A DNA stretch of 64,000 nt from G963665495 sp963667575 (GTDB taxonomy: Bacteria; Desulfobacterota; Desulfovibrionia; Desulfovibrionales; Desulfovibrionaceae): positions 196,432 to 260,431 of the forward strand of contig CAXXHY010000008.1 of NCBI GenBank assembly GCA_963667575.2, given 5' to 3'. Below, one piece after another: positions 1-7,097 of this stretch; the stretch's first letter is position 1; each line of letters begins with the position of its first letter. The notes under the pieces are model-generated. The model was not told the DNA's origin, made no database searches, and saw nothing but the letters and a program-made list of their open reading frames with translations. The translations under genes were made by a program, and so were the position numbers.

Positions 1-702
1 CGGCAGCAGGGAAGAGAGCAGCTTGAGGAGCTTGCCCGGAGTGAACGGCGTCATCTGGTCCTTGGGAATGGACGGCCCGAGTTCCGGATTGAGATGGCAG
101 CGGATGACCACGTAGAGAATGTACATCACCGAAAGCAGCAGCCCCGGAAAGACCGCGCCCATGAACATCTGCCCGATGGAAAGTCCGGCCTGCGGACCGT
201 AGACCACGAGCATGATGCTGGGCGGAATGAGAATGCCGAGCGTCCCGGTGGCCACGATGCTGCCGGCGGCCAGGGATTTGTCATAGCCGCGCGTCACCAT
301 GGGCGCCAGGGCGATGAGGGTGAGAATGGTCACCGAGGCGGCGATGACGCCCAGACAGGCGGCCAGGACCGTGCCGAAGATGATGGTAACGATGGCCAGT
401 CCGCCCTTGAGTCGGCCCAGGGCGTCGTAGAGACTCTCGTACAGGTCCTTGGTTATGCCCGAGTGCTGCAGCACCACCCCCATGAAGGTGAACAACGGCA
501 CCGCCAGATAGGGGTAGTTGAGGGAAAGATCGTAAAAACGGCTGTAGAGAATGTGATAGGTTGTGGTGGGCCCGAAAATCAGGATACCCACGATAAAGGC
601 CACGCTGCCAATGACAAAGGCGATGGGGTAGCCGGTCAGAACCAGAGTAAAGACGCCGCCCAGCATGAGAAAGGCGACGAGTTCGGCGCTGAGATCAATC
701 AA
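1..702 (-). CDS. dctM: TRAP transporter large permease (DctM), 3' end cut by window edge
   Basis: Large integral membrane subunit of a tripartite ATP-independent periplasmic (TRAP) transporter, which forms the substrate channel driven by an ion gradient. About 234 codons are visible. They encode a run of hydrophobic segments, including a Gly/Ala-rich stretch (GTVLAACLGVIAASV) and the LGILIPPSIMLVVYG region typical of the DctM family; family members are about 430 residues, so roughly half is missing. I place the start at a TTG at 700-702, which overlaps the dctQ stop by a few bases; the first ATG in frame is at 664-666. The overlap implies translational coupling in a dctPQM operon. The substrate cannot be read from sequence; the upstream DctP suggests an organic (possibly keto) acid. 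Confidence 0.85.
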   Translation of the reverse strand, partial: MIDLSAELVAFLMLGGVFTLVLTGYPIAFVIGSVAFIVGILIFGPTTTYHILYSRFYDLSLNYPYLAVPLFTFMGVVLQHSGITKDLYESLYDALGRLKGGLAIVTIIFGTVLAACLGVIAASVTILTLIALAPMVTRGYDKSLAAGSIVATGTLGILIPPSIMLVVYGPQAGLSIGQMFMGAVFPGLLLSVMYILYVVIRCHLNPELGPSIPKDQMTPFTPGKLLKLLSSLLP

Positions 703-1213
703 TTTCCTTACCCCTTACCAAAAAGTGAACATCTCTGATGAGTTTGGCGAAAGCCTGAAATATCATCAGCAACAATCCCAGAGCGAACATGGTCCGGTAG
801 GGCGCCGCGGGCGGATACCAGAAACTGGTGAACATGACTTCATGGATGCGCCAGGCCTTGGCCGCCCAGACCACGGACATCTTGAACATGATGATCATCA
901 GCGGAAAAAAGAGGATCAGCGAACAGATGGTGTCCATCAGGGCTTTGCCCCGTCTGGAAAAACGGCTGTAGAACAGGTCCACGCGCGTATGGGCGTCGTG
1001 CTTGAAGTCGAAGGACGCGCCCAGCAGGTAGACCGTACCGCCGGCCATGCAAAGGCTGTCGTAGGCCCAGATGGTGGGCGCATTGAAAAAATGGCGCGAT
1101 ATGGTCTCGTAAGAGCCTATCAGGACCAGGAGAAAAGCAAACCATTTCCCCACAGCTCCGGATTTCTCACTGAGGTAGTCTATGAGTTTCAATAGTTTCT
1201 TCAGAAAGGTCAT
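695..1213 (-). CDS. dctQ: TRAP transporter small permease (DctQ)
   Basis: Small membrane subunit of the TRAP transporter, 172 residues, the usual family length. Four hydrophobic segments are visible, near residues 24-42, 55-68, 90-112 and 138-156. The motif SYETISRHFFNAPTIWAYD matches the DctQ signature, in which Arg and Trp lie before a second helix. The ATG at 1211-1213 is preceded by a purine-rich GGGAGAA. It lies 31 bases after dctP and overlaps dctM, as expected for one operon. It bridges the solute receptor DctP and the channel DctM in the inner membrane. Family assignment is firm; the substrate is unknown. Confidence 0.87.
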   Translation of the reverse strand: MTFLKKLLKLIDYLSEKSGAVGKWFAFLLVLIGSYETISRHFFNAPTIWAYDSLCMAGGTVYLLGASFDFKHDAHTRVDLFYSRFSRRGKALMDTICSLILFFPLMIIMFKMSVVWAAKAWRIHEVMFTSFWYPPAAPYRTMFALGLLLMIFQAFAKLIRDVHFLVRGKEID

Positions 1214-1244
1214 GCTTTTCTCCCGTGTCCGTGAATGCGCGTGT

Positions 1245-2294
1245 TTAGTTGATGGCGTTGTAGTCTTCGCCGAACTTCTTCATGGAATGATAGATTTCGC
1301 CGAAAATGGGCGATTCTTTCTTGGACTTTTCTTCGTAGAAAGCATCGGCTTCCTTGGTCAGGGCTTCGTCGATGTCCGCGGGAACCTTGAGGACTTCGTT
1401 GCCGGCCTTGCGGAACTTGTCCACGGCCATGATGGATTCATGCACGAGGTATTCGTGCTGGTCCTGGGTGAACTTGGCGATCAGACCCGAAACGATGACT
1501 TTCAGGTCGTCGGGCAGTTTGTTCCAGGCTTCCTTGCTGACGAAGAAAACCTGCGGATCGCTGGGAGCCCGTGTGGGGGAGAGGTAGACGTATTTGGCCA
1601 CTTCGTTGAAGTGCATGTTCCAGTTGGACGCCAGGGTGGAGTATTCGAAGGCGTCGATGGTGCCGCGCTGCATGGCTTCGTAGAGTTCGCCGCCGGGGAT
1701 GATGACCGTGGCAGCGCCCATGCGCTTGAGGATTTCGCCGCCGTCACCCATGCAGCGGGCTTTCAACCCTTTGATGTCTTCCATGCTGTTGAGTTTGACC
1801 TTGGAATGGAAGAAAACTTCCTGGGGCAGGGGAGCCAGGGCGCCGGGAAAGGTCAGGGCGTTGAAGTCCGGTCCCATCATTTTGTTCAGAAGATCGGCTC
1901 CTCCGCCGTAGTCGAACCACGTACGCAGGGCTTCGCCTGGCAGGCCGCCGGGGCGCGAGCTGATCAGACCGGCTGCGGGCCATTTGTCGAGGTTGTACAT
2001 GGGGCAGGTGTAGCACATCTGCAGGACGCCCTGGTCCACGGCGTCCAGCTCCTTGTAGGCGGGAACAATGGAGCCGCCCACAAAGGGTTTGACTGTCAGG
2101 CGGCCGTTGGTGGCCTTGGTGATGGCTTCGCAGAGCTTGTCGTGAAAGATCTGCGAGGGATCAGACGCAGGGCCGTGTCCGGAGGATTTCCAGACGATTT
2201 TGTCGCCCGCGCTTGCCGTCGCCGCCATGGCGAGCAGCGCCGTTACCATCAGAACCATTACGCCGAGACCGATTCCTTTTTTCCAACTGAGCAT
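1245..2294 (-). CDS. dctP: TRAP transporter solute-binding protein (DctP family)
   Basis: Periplasmic substrate receptor of the TRAP system. The ATG at 2292-2294 follows a strong AGGAGGA Shine-Dalgarno; the frame stays open further upstream but lacks such a site. A signal peptide is visible (MLSWKKGIGLGVMV, a hydrophobic core, cleavage near ATASAGD). The mature protein of about 320 residues has the DctP landmarks: the ARCMGDGGEILKRMGA region holding the conserved substrate-binding Arg, and PGGELYEAMQRGTIDAFEY. The pattern resembles the keto-acid/mannitol-type branch (TakP-like), but this is inference. It is first in the transport part of the operon, 158 bases after the metallohydrolase gene. 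Confidence 0.85.
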   Translation of the reverse strand: MLSWKKGIGLGVMVLMVTALLAMAATASAGDKIVWKSSGHGPASDPSQIFHDKLCEAITKATNGRLTVKPFVGGSIVPAYKELDAVDQGVLQMCYTCPMYNLDKWPAAGLISSRPGGLPGEALRTWFDYGGGADLLNKMMGPDFNALTFPGALAPLPQEVFFHSKVKLNSMEDIKGLKARCMGDGGEILKRMGAATVIIPGGELYEAMQRGTIDAFEYSTLASNWNMHFNEVAKYVYLSPTRAPSDPQVFFVSKEAWNKLPDDLKVIVSGLIAKFTQDQHEYLVHESIMAVDKFRKAGNEVLKVPADIDEALTKEADAFYEEKSKKESPIFGEIYHSMKKFGEDYNAIN

Positions 2295-2452
2295 CCCACT
2301 TCCTCCTGTGATTGATGAAGATGACCTTGCTGCAGTGCAAGGGACTATCCACGGCTTCCTGGGAGCGAACACGTACGGCTGATACATCCGCGTCTTCGAA
2401 CAAAAGACCCGGATGCACTAGAGCATCCAGCTGCGAGGCTGCGAAAGAGGCT

Positions 2453-3283
2453 CTAATCCACAAACAGGGAGCTTCCGGTGCAGTTGTAAAAAAACATGTC
2501 CTCCAAAGTGCTCAGGCATTGCGTTCCCGTTTTGCCCGTGCAGTGCGAAACGCCGAGAACCTTGACGTCGCGTTGTTTCAGATAGGTCCTGGTCAGGGTC
2601 ATGCTTTCGGGGGAGGCCTCCACCAGGTGGGTGCCGCCCAGCACGGCGTACAGGGGCCTGTTCAGCCGCGCAGTCACCGTGTCCAGCATATTTTTGACCC
2701 CGGGATGCGAACATCCCAGCAGGACCACCAGCCCTTTGGGCGTATCCACGGCCAGAAGCAGCTCATCCGAAAAAGCGTCCGGGCGGAATCCGTTGGCATC
2801 GCGGATCACGAAGCGGGGATTCACGATTTCGTCCGCATGGATCCTGTCGAACTGCGTCACGGCAAAGATTCCTGGAAGAATCTCCCGTACGGGTTCGTCC
2901 AGAATTTCGGTGGCTATGTCCTGGTCGTGCAGAAAATTTTCATCAAAGTCGTTGCCCAGGTAATCATGGACATTGTTGCGGCTGCCGTATTTTTCGGCAA
3001 AGAACCCCTGCCCTACCAGGAGTTTGAATTCCCGTGTCAGGCGGGTCAGCGGGCGCAGTCCGCCGGAGTGGTCGTAGTGGCCGTGGCTGATGGCCACGTA
3101 CTGGAGATTGCTCAGGTCGATGCAGAGCCGCTGCGCGTTGCGGATCAGCATGTCGGTCTGCCCCACGTCGAAGAGCAGATGGCTGCCGTCCTTTTCCACA
3201 TGAAAACAAATGCCGTGCTCGGTCTGCAGGGCGTGGTTTTCGCCCGGGGAATTTTCCACAAGAGTCGTGATCTTCAGTGTCAT
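2453..3283 (-). CDS. MBL-fold metallohydrolase, dihydropteroate-synthase-like (COG1237) family
   Basis: A 276-residue metallo-beta-lactamase-fold protein. The metal-binding motif HGHYDHSGG is near residue 70, LLGCSHPGV near residue 195 and GGTHL near residue 220. This pattern fits the COG1237 group, often named 7,8-dihydropterin-6-methyl-4-(ribofuranosyl)aminobenzene phosphate synthase, whose true activity is mostly unproven. There is no signal peptide, so it is cytoplasmic. Its ATG overlaps the stop of the upstream regulator gene by four bases (ATGA), so the two are translationally coupled. The TRAP genes follow on the same strand, which suggests that it acts on the imported compound or a product of it. 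The start at 3281-3283 is well supported because upstream sequence belongs to the regulator. Confidence 0.8.
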   Translation of the reverse strand: MTLKITTLVENSPGENHALQTEHGICFHVEKDGSHLLFDVGQTDMLIRNAQRLCIDLSNLQYVAISHGHYDHSGGLRPLTRLTREFKLLVGQGFFAEKYGSRNNVHDYLGNDFDENFLHDQDIATEILDEPVREILPGIFAVTQFDRIHADEIVNPRFVIRDANGFRPDAFSDELLLAVDTPKGLVVLLGCSHPGVKNMLDTVTARLNRPLYAVLGGTHLVEASPESMTLTRTYLKQRDVKVLGVSHCTGKTGTQCLSTLEDMFFYNCTGSSLFVD

Positions 3284-4026
3284 GGCGTATCCTGGGCAGG
3301 AGGGTCTGCCGTGGCTGATGCCGGAGTGTCCCGGTCGTGGTAGACGGCCCTGATGTCCTCGATGGCGTTTTTCAGGTGGTTGATCATGGCTTCCTTGGCC
3401 TCTTCCGGATTGCAGCTTTTGACGGCATCCAGAATGGCGCCGTGTTCGTGGATGGTTTTGCGCATGCGGCCGGGTGTGTGCAGGCTGGAAATCCAGCCGT
3501 CCGGCAGGGATGTGGCCATGCACTTCATGACAAAATGCAATGTGGTGTTTTTTGTGGCCCGTGCGAGCACCCGGTGAAAATCGCGGTCGTCCTGGATGCT
3601 GGCGGCCAGGTCGTTCTTTTCCACATTGCGGGCAAAGGCGCTGCAGATGGCGTCCAGTTTGCCCACTTCCTCCGGCGTGGCCTTGAGCGTGGCATGCCAG
3701 GCCGCTTTGGGTTCGAGCATCAGACGGACTTCGAAGTGATCCAGCAGATCCTGCTCGTTGTCCTGCAGCCAGGTGCTGAAGGAGTGCAGCTGCTGCTCCG
3801 GCGGGTCCATGATGAAAATGCCCTTGCCCTGGCGTACGGATACCTGTCCGGAGACCTCGAGCATACGCAGGGCCTCCCGGATGGAAGAGCGGCTGACTTC
3901 CAGTTTCTGGGTCAGCTGCTTTTCCGAATAGAACTTGTCTCCCGGTTTGAAACCCTCCCGGGAGATCATTTCGCGGATGGCGTCGATGATGCTGTCTGAA
4001 AGTCGTACCTTTTTGATCGGTGTCAC
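3280..4026 (-). CDS. GntR/FadR-family transcriptional regulator
   Basis: A one-component regulator with an N-terminal winged helix (residues 5-70; EKQLTQKLEVSRSSIREALRM is the recognition region) and a C-terminal FCD ligand domain rich in helices (DRDFHRVLA, then HGAILDAVK, residues 85-225). I choose the GTG at 4024-4026, which has AAGGA six bases upstream and gives about 248 residues, the normal size; the frame is open further upstream but no better site is seen. It is the first gene of the regulator-metallohydrolase-TRAP string and probably controls it in response to the transported organic acid. A partly symmetrical site resembling FadR/PdhR-type operators lies just upstream at 4059-4074. 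Confidence 0.82.
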   Translation of the reverse strand: MTPIKKVRLSDSIIDAIREMISREGFKPGDKFYSEKQLTQKLEVSRSSIREALRMLEVSGQVSVRQGKGIFIMDPPEQQLHSFSTWLQDNEQDLLDHFEVRLMLEPKAAWHATLKATPEEVGKLDAICSAFARNVEKNDLAASIQDDRDFHRVLARATKNTTLHFVMKCMATSLPDGWISSLHTPGRMRKTIHEHGAILDAVKSCNPEEAKEAMINHLKNAIEDIRAVYHDRDTPASATADPPAQDTP

Positions 4027-4058
4027 AGTTGTTCCTTGCGAGCAATAGTAATCTGGGC

Positions 4059-4074
4059 AACTGGTAAGACAGCT
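4059..4074. promoter_or_regulatory. Candidate operator for the FadR-type regulator
   Basis: The sequence AACTGGTAAGACAGCT resembles the GGT-N3-ACC arrangement bound by PdhR/LldR-type members of the FadR family, but the right half is imperfect. It lies about 33 bases upstream of the regulator's GTG start, where autoregulation would be expected. Inference only. Confidence 0.35.
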
Positions 4075-4228
4075 ACTCATCAGACAAGTGGACACTAAAT
4101 TACCGTATAGAATGCGTCAAGAAATTTTCAGCATCTGATAACGTATTTCAGTTGAATTTCTTTGTGGAGTATAAGCGGATGAATTTAAACGGATGAGTGC
4201 GTCAGGAAAGCCGGATTTACAACGCACA

Positions 4229-4261
4229 GGACCCCGGAACGGCCAATCCGTTCCGGGGTCC
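4229..4261 (-). terminator. Perfect 14-bp hairpin downstream of the Fur-box gene
   Basis: Arms GGACCCCGGAACGG and CCGTTCCGGGGTCC enclose the 5-base loop CCAAT. It lies between the end of the unknown gene at 4311 and the regulator gene promoter, both on the minus strand. The following T-tract is poor, so termination may be only partial. Confidence 0.55.
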
Positions 4262-4310
4262 GGCGTCACACAACATATTCTTCCGAGAGGGGAAGATCGT
4301 CATTTATTGG

Positions 4311-4700
4311 TCAGGCATGGAGCCGTATGGAGGCAGTGTTGCTCGGGGTATGCGTCGTGCTCGCCGAACATGGGATTCGGGATTGCACATAGTTGAAACG
4401 CCAGAATTTCTGCGGCAGGTTGACGTGGACGTCGGCGTCGAGTTCCGGAATTTGGAACAGGAAAAAGAGCCCTGGATTGGGAGGAACCAGATAAAGGCTG
4501 CTGCGCATCAGTTCCTTGAGGCGCGAATAGGGCAGGCCGTAATGTTCCGAAATGTCCAGGATGCCCCGGCCAATGGTACGCATGCCTTCTTCGGTGAACT
4601 GCACCAGGTGCAGCGGTATATTGTAGGCTTTGCGCCCGTTGAGATAAACCGTTTCAGCGCCAAAGGCGGCGAAGTCTGAGAGATCCTTCGAACAGGACAT
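4311..4700 (-). CDS. Hypothetical protein with a Fur-box promoter
   Basis: A 129-residue cytoplasmic protein that I do not recognise. It begins MSCSKDLSDFAAFGAETVYL and contains an EHYGLPYSRLKELMRSSLYL segment that could be a small helix-turn-helix or helical module, followed by the proline-rich VPPNPGLFFLF. The last 20 residues (Ser/Thr/His rich) look unlike the rest and could reflect a frame change near the end. The ATG at 4698-4700 has AAGGAG seven bases upstream. The frame extends back to 4823, but that would place a promoter and Fur box inside the coding region, so the shorter form is preferred. The upstream Fur box implies induction under iron limitation. Confidence 0.6.
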   Translation of the reverse strand: MSCSKDLSDFAAFGAETVYLNGRKAYNIPLHLVQFTEEGMRTIGRGILDISEHYGLPYSRLKELMRSSLYLVPPNPGLFFLFQIPELDADVHVNLPQKFWRFNYVQSRIPCSASTTHTPSNTASIRLHA

Positions 4701-4763
4701 GAATTTCTCCTTGCTTGGCTGGAAGTACGCAACCACAGTCTGAATGGCCTGCGGTCGAACAAG

Positions 4764-4801
4764 TTGGACTCCTTTTAAGTGATATTGATAATCAATGTCA
4801 A
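4764..4801 (-). promoter_or_regulatory. Fur box overlapping a sigma-70-type promoter
   Basis: GATATTGATAATCAATGTC at 4781-4799 matches 16 of 19 positions of the classical Fur box GATAATGATAATCATTATC and is almost palindromic. On the minus strand a perfect -35 TTGACA (4796-4801) overlaps it, and a weak -10 TTAAAA follows at 17-base spacing. Binding of Fe-Fur would cover the -35 region and block transcription of the gene at 4311-4700. Confidence 0.7.
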
Positions 4802-5022
4802 TAAGAAAAATGACAGGGTGCATAAAAATTTCTGATCCCAGTCATGAAAGCGCGCAAGGCAGGGGGCTGGCAGGCAGGGATACGGAGGGCGGTGCGCCTT
4901 GGTGCAGGCCGCATCAGGCAGAACAAATGTGGAAAAGCCGGGTTCCCGGCGGGGATGGCTGTGGTCGGCAGAGCCGCATGCAGCGGCCTATGTACGGTGG
5001 TGGGGAATCGGAGAATGCGCTC

Positions 5023-5184
5023 CTAGAAAAAGAGCATGGTGAAACTCAACTTGGCGTATACGCGCTGCTCGTAAAAATTGGATACTTTTCTGGCCAGGGA
5101 GCCGCTGAAGCCCATGGTGCGCAACCGGCAATACACATGAAGTGGATTGAAATAATGTTGCATTGTATTGCGAAAACGTCTCAT
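5023..5184 (-). CDS. Small basic protein (53 aa), unknown function
   Basis: A short frame from the ATG at 5182-5184, preceded by AGGGGG seven bases upstream. The product is Arg/Tyr rich, begins MRRFRNTMQHYFNPLHVYCR, and continues with a Gly-Ser-Leu-Ala turn and an SNFYEQRVYAK segment. Its balanced composition, good ribosome site and lack of overlap with anything else make it a plausible gene. I do not recognise a function. It lies alone between the Fur-box gene promoter and malQ, transcribed away from malQ. Confidence 0.45.
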   Translation of the reverse strand: MRRFRNTMQHYFNPLHVYCRLRTMGFSGSLARKVSNFYEQRVYAKLSFTMLFF

Positions 5185-5304
5185 GACTGCCCCCTGTGTA
5201 CGACTGATCGGCAGTTTTGTGCATTTACTTAATGCTCAAAAGCAATGCAAATCGCGTGCCTTGAAAAAATAAACAGTGCGCTGAATGAGCAGTTCAAAGG
5301 GGAT

Positions 5305-5334
5305 TATAATATACTGCCAAAACAGTATGTTATA
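5305..5334. repeat. 12-bp AT-rich inverted repeat upstream of malQ
   Basis: Arms TATAATATACTG and CAGTATGTTATA match at 11 of 12 positions around the spacer CCAAAA. It lies in the roughly 335-base region between the 53-aa ORF and malQ, about 60 bases upstream of the malQ -35 box. This is where an upstream regulator could bind. No T-tract suggests a terminator. Confidence 0.5.
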
Positions 5335-5395
5335 ATTTCCCTCCGATAATGGGGCGCCAGGGTCCAGGGCACAGGCAGCCGCGTGATACAAAATC

Positions 5396-5425
5396 TTGAC
5401 CATCGCGGAAGCAAATGTGTAAAAT
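5396..5425 (+). promoter_or_regulatory. Candidate sigma-70 promoter of malQ
   Basis: TTGACC (5396-5401) and TAAAAT (5420-5425) are separated by 18 bases. Each matches five of six consensus positions. The predicted leader before malQ is about 90 bases. Confidence 0.5.
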
Positions 5426-5519
5426 CCCGTCGAACTCTGAGCGATTTTTGCGTACCGGTGACGGGCCGGGCGCAACAAGAATCCCTGTTTTCCCCCTTTG
5501 AAAAAAGCAAGGCAGCTTT

Positions 5520-7019
5520 ATGAATATCCGTGCCAGCGGCATGTTACTGCATATTACCTCTCTGCCAGGTCCCTACGGCATAGGCGACCTGGGCCCGGCA
5601 GCCGTCAGCTTTGTCGAACTGCTCAAAAATTTGAATCAGACTTACTGGCAGATTTTGCCTCTCAGTCCGACCTCGACCTTTATCGGCAATTCCCCCTATT
5701 CGAGCTACTCGGCCTATGCCGGGAATCCCTTGCTGATCAGCCCAGATCTGCTGGCGCGCGAGGGGCTGCTTTCCAGGGAGGCATTGGAAGGGCATCCGGA
5801 TTTTTCCGAGAGCAGGGTGCAGTTCGACCAGGTCACGGCCTTCAAGGACGCGCTGCTGCAGCAGGCCTTTGCCGTGGCCAGAGACGAACTGTACGCCAAC
5901 GCGCACTACGTACGGTTTTGCAGGGAAAATGCCGCTTGGCTGGATGATTTCGCCCTGTTCGTCACCCTCAAGCAGCATTTCGGCGGCGCCGGCTGGTCCA
6001 GCTGGCCCGAGCAGTACGCGCGGCGCGATCCCCAGGCCCTGCGGAAGTGGCAGTCCGAGGCCGCTCAGGAGATCGCCTATGTCAAATTCGTCCAGCATCA
6101 GTTTTTCAAGCAATGGGGCGAACTCAAGGCCTTTGCCAATGGAGCCGGCGTCAAGTTCATCGGGGACATGCCCATTTACGTCACCTACGACAGTGCGGAA
6201 GTCTGGGCCTATCCGCAGTTTTTCAGGCTGGACAAGGAGTTTCAGCCCATTTCCGTGGCCGGTGTCCCGCCGGACTACTTCAGCAAGACCGGCCAGCGCT
6301 GGGGCAATCCCGTATATGACTGGGAAGCCCTCCGCCAGGACGGCTTTGACTGGTGGGTAGACCGCATGCGGCATAATCTGCAGCTTTACGACGCGGTGCG
6401 GCTGGATCATTTTCGCGGCTTTTCCGCGTTCTGGGATGTTCCCGCCGAGGAAGAGACCGCCATCAACGGCACCTGGGTGGATGCTCCGGGAGAAGAGCTT
6501 TTTACCGCCATGCTGCGGCGCTTCGGCTCCCTGCCCGTGATTGCGGAAGACCTCGGACTGATTACCGCGGATGTTCATGAACTCAAACAAAAGTTCGGAT
6601 TTCCGGGAATGGCTGTGCTGCAATTCGGATTTGGCTGGGATTTGCCGAATAGTCCGCATATTGTCCATAATGTGGACAAGGCGTGTGCCATTTATTCGGG
6701 CACCCACGACAACAATACGGTAAACGGCTGGTTTTTCAATGATGCTTCGGACGAGGACCGCGAGCGTTTCCTGCGATATGTAGGCACTCCGGGCGACGAC
6801 GACCGTGTGCACGAAAAATGCATACGTCTGGCCATGATGAGTGTGGCGGATACGGCCATTTTTCCGGTTCAGGATGTGCTTGGCCTGGGGCTGGAAGGGC
6901 GTATGAACGTACCGGCCGAACCGGACGGCAACTGGAGCTGGCGTCTTGCGCCGGATCAGATGGCATACGAACCCATGGCCTACATCAAAACTTTGACGCG
7001 TCTGTACGGGCGCACCTGA
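5520..7019 (+). CDS. malQ: 4-alpha-glucanotransferase (amylomaltase, GH77)
   Basis: A 499-residue disproportionating enzyme that moves alpha-1,4-glucan segments between maltodextrins or onto glucose; cytoplasmic, part of glycogen/maltodextrin metabolism. The start MNIRASGMLLHITSLPGPYGIGDLG is typical of GH77. Catalytic residues are visible: the nucleophile Asp in AVRLDHFRGF (about residue 292), the general acid Glu in VIAEDLGLIT (about 342) and the transition-state Asp in SGTHDNNTVNGWF (about 397). The length is normal and the frame unbroken. The ATG at 5520 has AAGGCAG upstream. It stands alone, followed after 78 bases by an HD-GYP gene on the same strand. Confidence 0.93.
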   Translation: MNIRASGMLLHITSLPGPYGIGDLGPAAVSFVELLKNLNQTYWQILPLSPTSTFIGNSPYSSYSAYAGNPLLISPDLLAREGLLSREALEGHPDFSESRVQFDQVTAFKDALLQQAFAVARDELYANAHYVRFCRENAAWLDDFALFVTLKQHFGGAGWSSWPEQYARRDPQALRKWQSEAAQEIAYVKFVQHQFFKQWGELKAFANGAGVKFIGDMPIYVTYDSAEVWAYPQFFRLDKEFQPISVAGVPPDYFSKTGQRWGNPVYDWEALRQDGFDWWVDRMRHNLQLYDAVRLDHFRGFSAFWDVPAEEETAINGTWVDAPGEELFTAMLRRFGSLPVIAEDLGLITADVHELKQKFGFPGMAVLQFGFGWDLPNSPHIVHNVDKACAIYSGTHDNNTVNGWFFNDASDEDRERFLRYVGTPGDDDRVHEKCIRLAMMSVADTAIFPVQDVLGLGLEGRMNVPAEPDGNWSWRLAPDQMAYEPMAYIKTLTRLYGRT

Positions 7020-7097
7020 TCTGGGGCGATGGCCTCATTTTGAGGATAAGCAGAGCCGACTGATGGCGACGGTCGGTTTCCGGGGGAGCAGCAATTC

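Noticed and set aside
2453..4060. One 535-codon frame covering the metallohydrolase and regulator region
   Set aside because: Its upstream half is out of frame with the GntR domain; the two genes overlap by ATGA and are separate.
4311..4823. Longer form of the Fur-box gene starting at 4823
   Set aside because: It would put the Fur box and promoter inside the coding region; the internal ATG at 4700 has a strong ribosome site.
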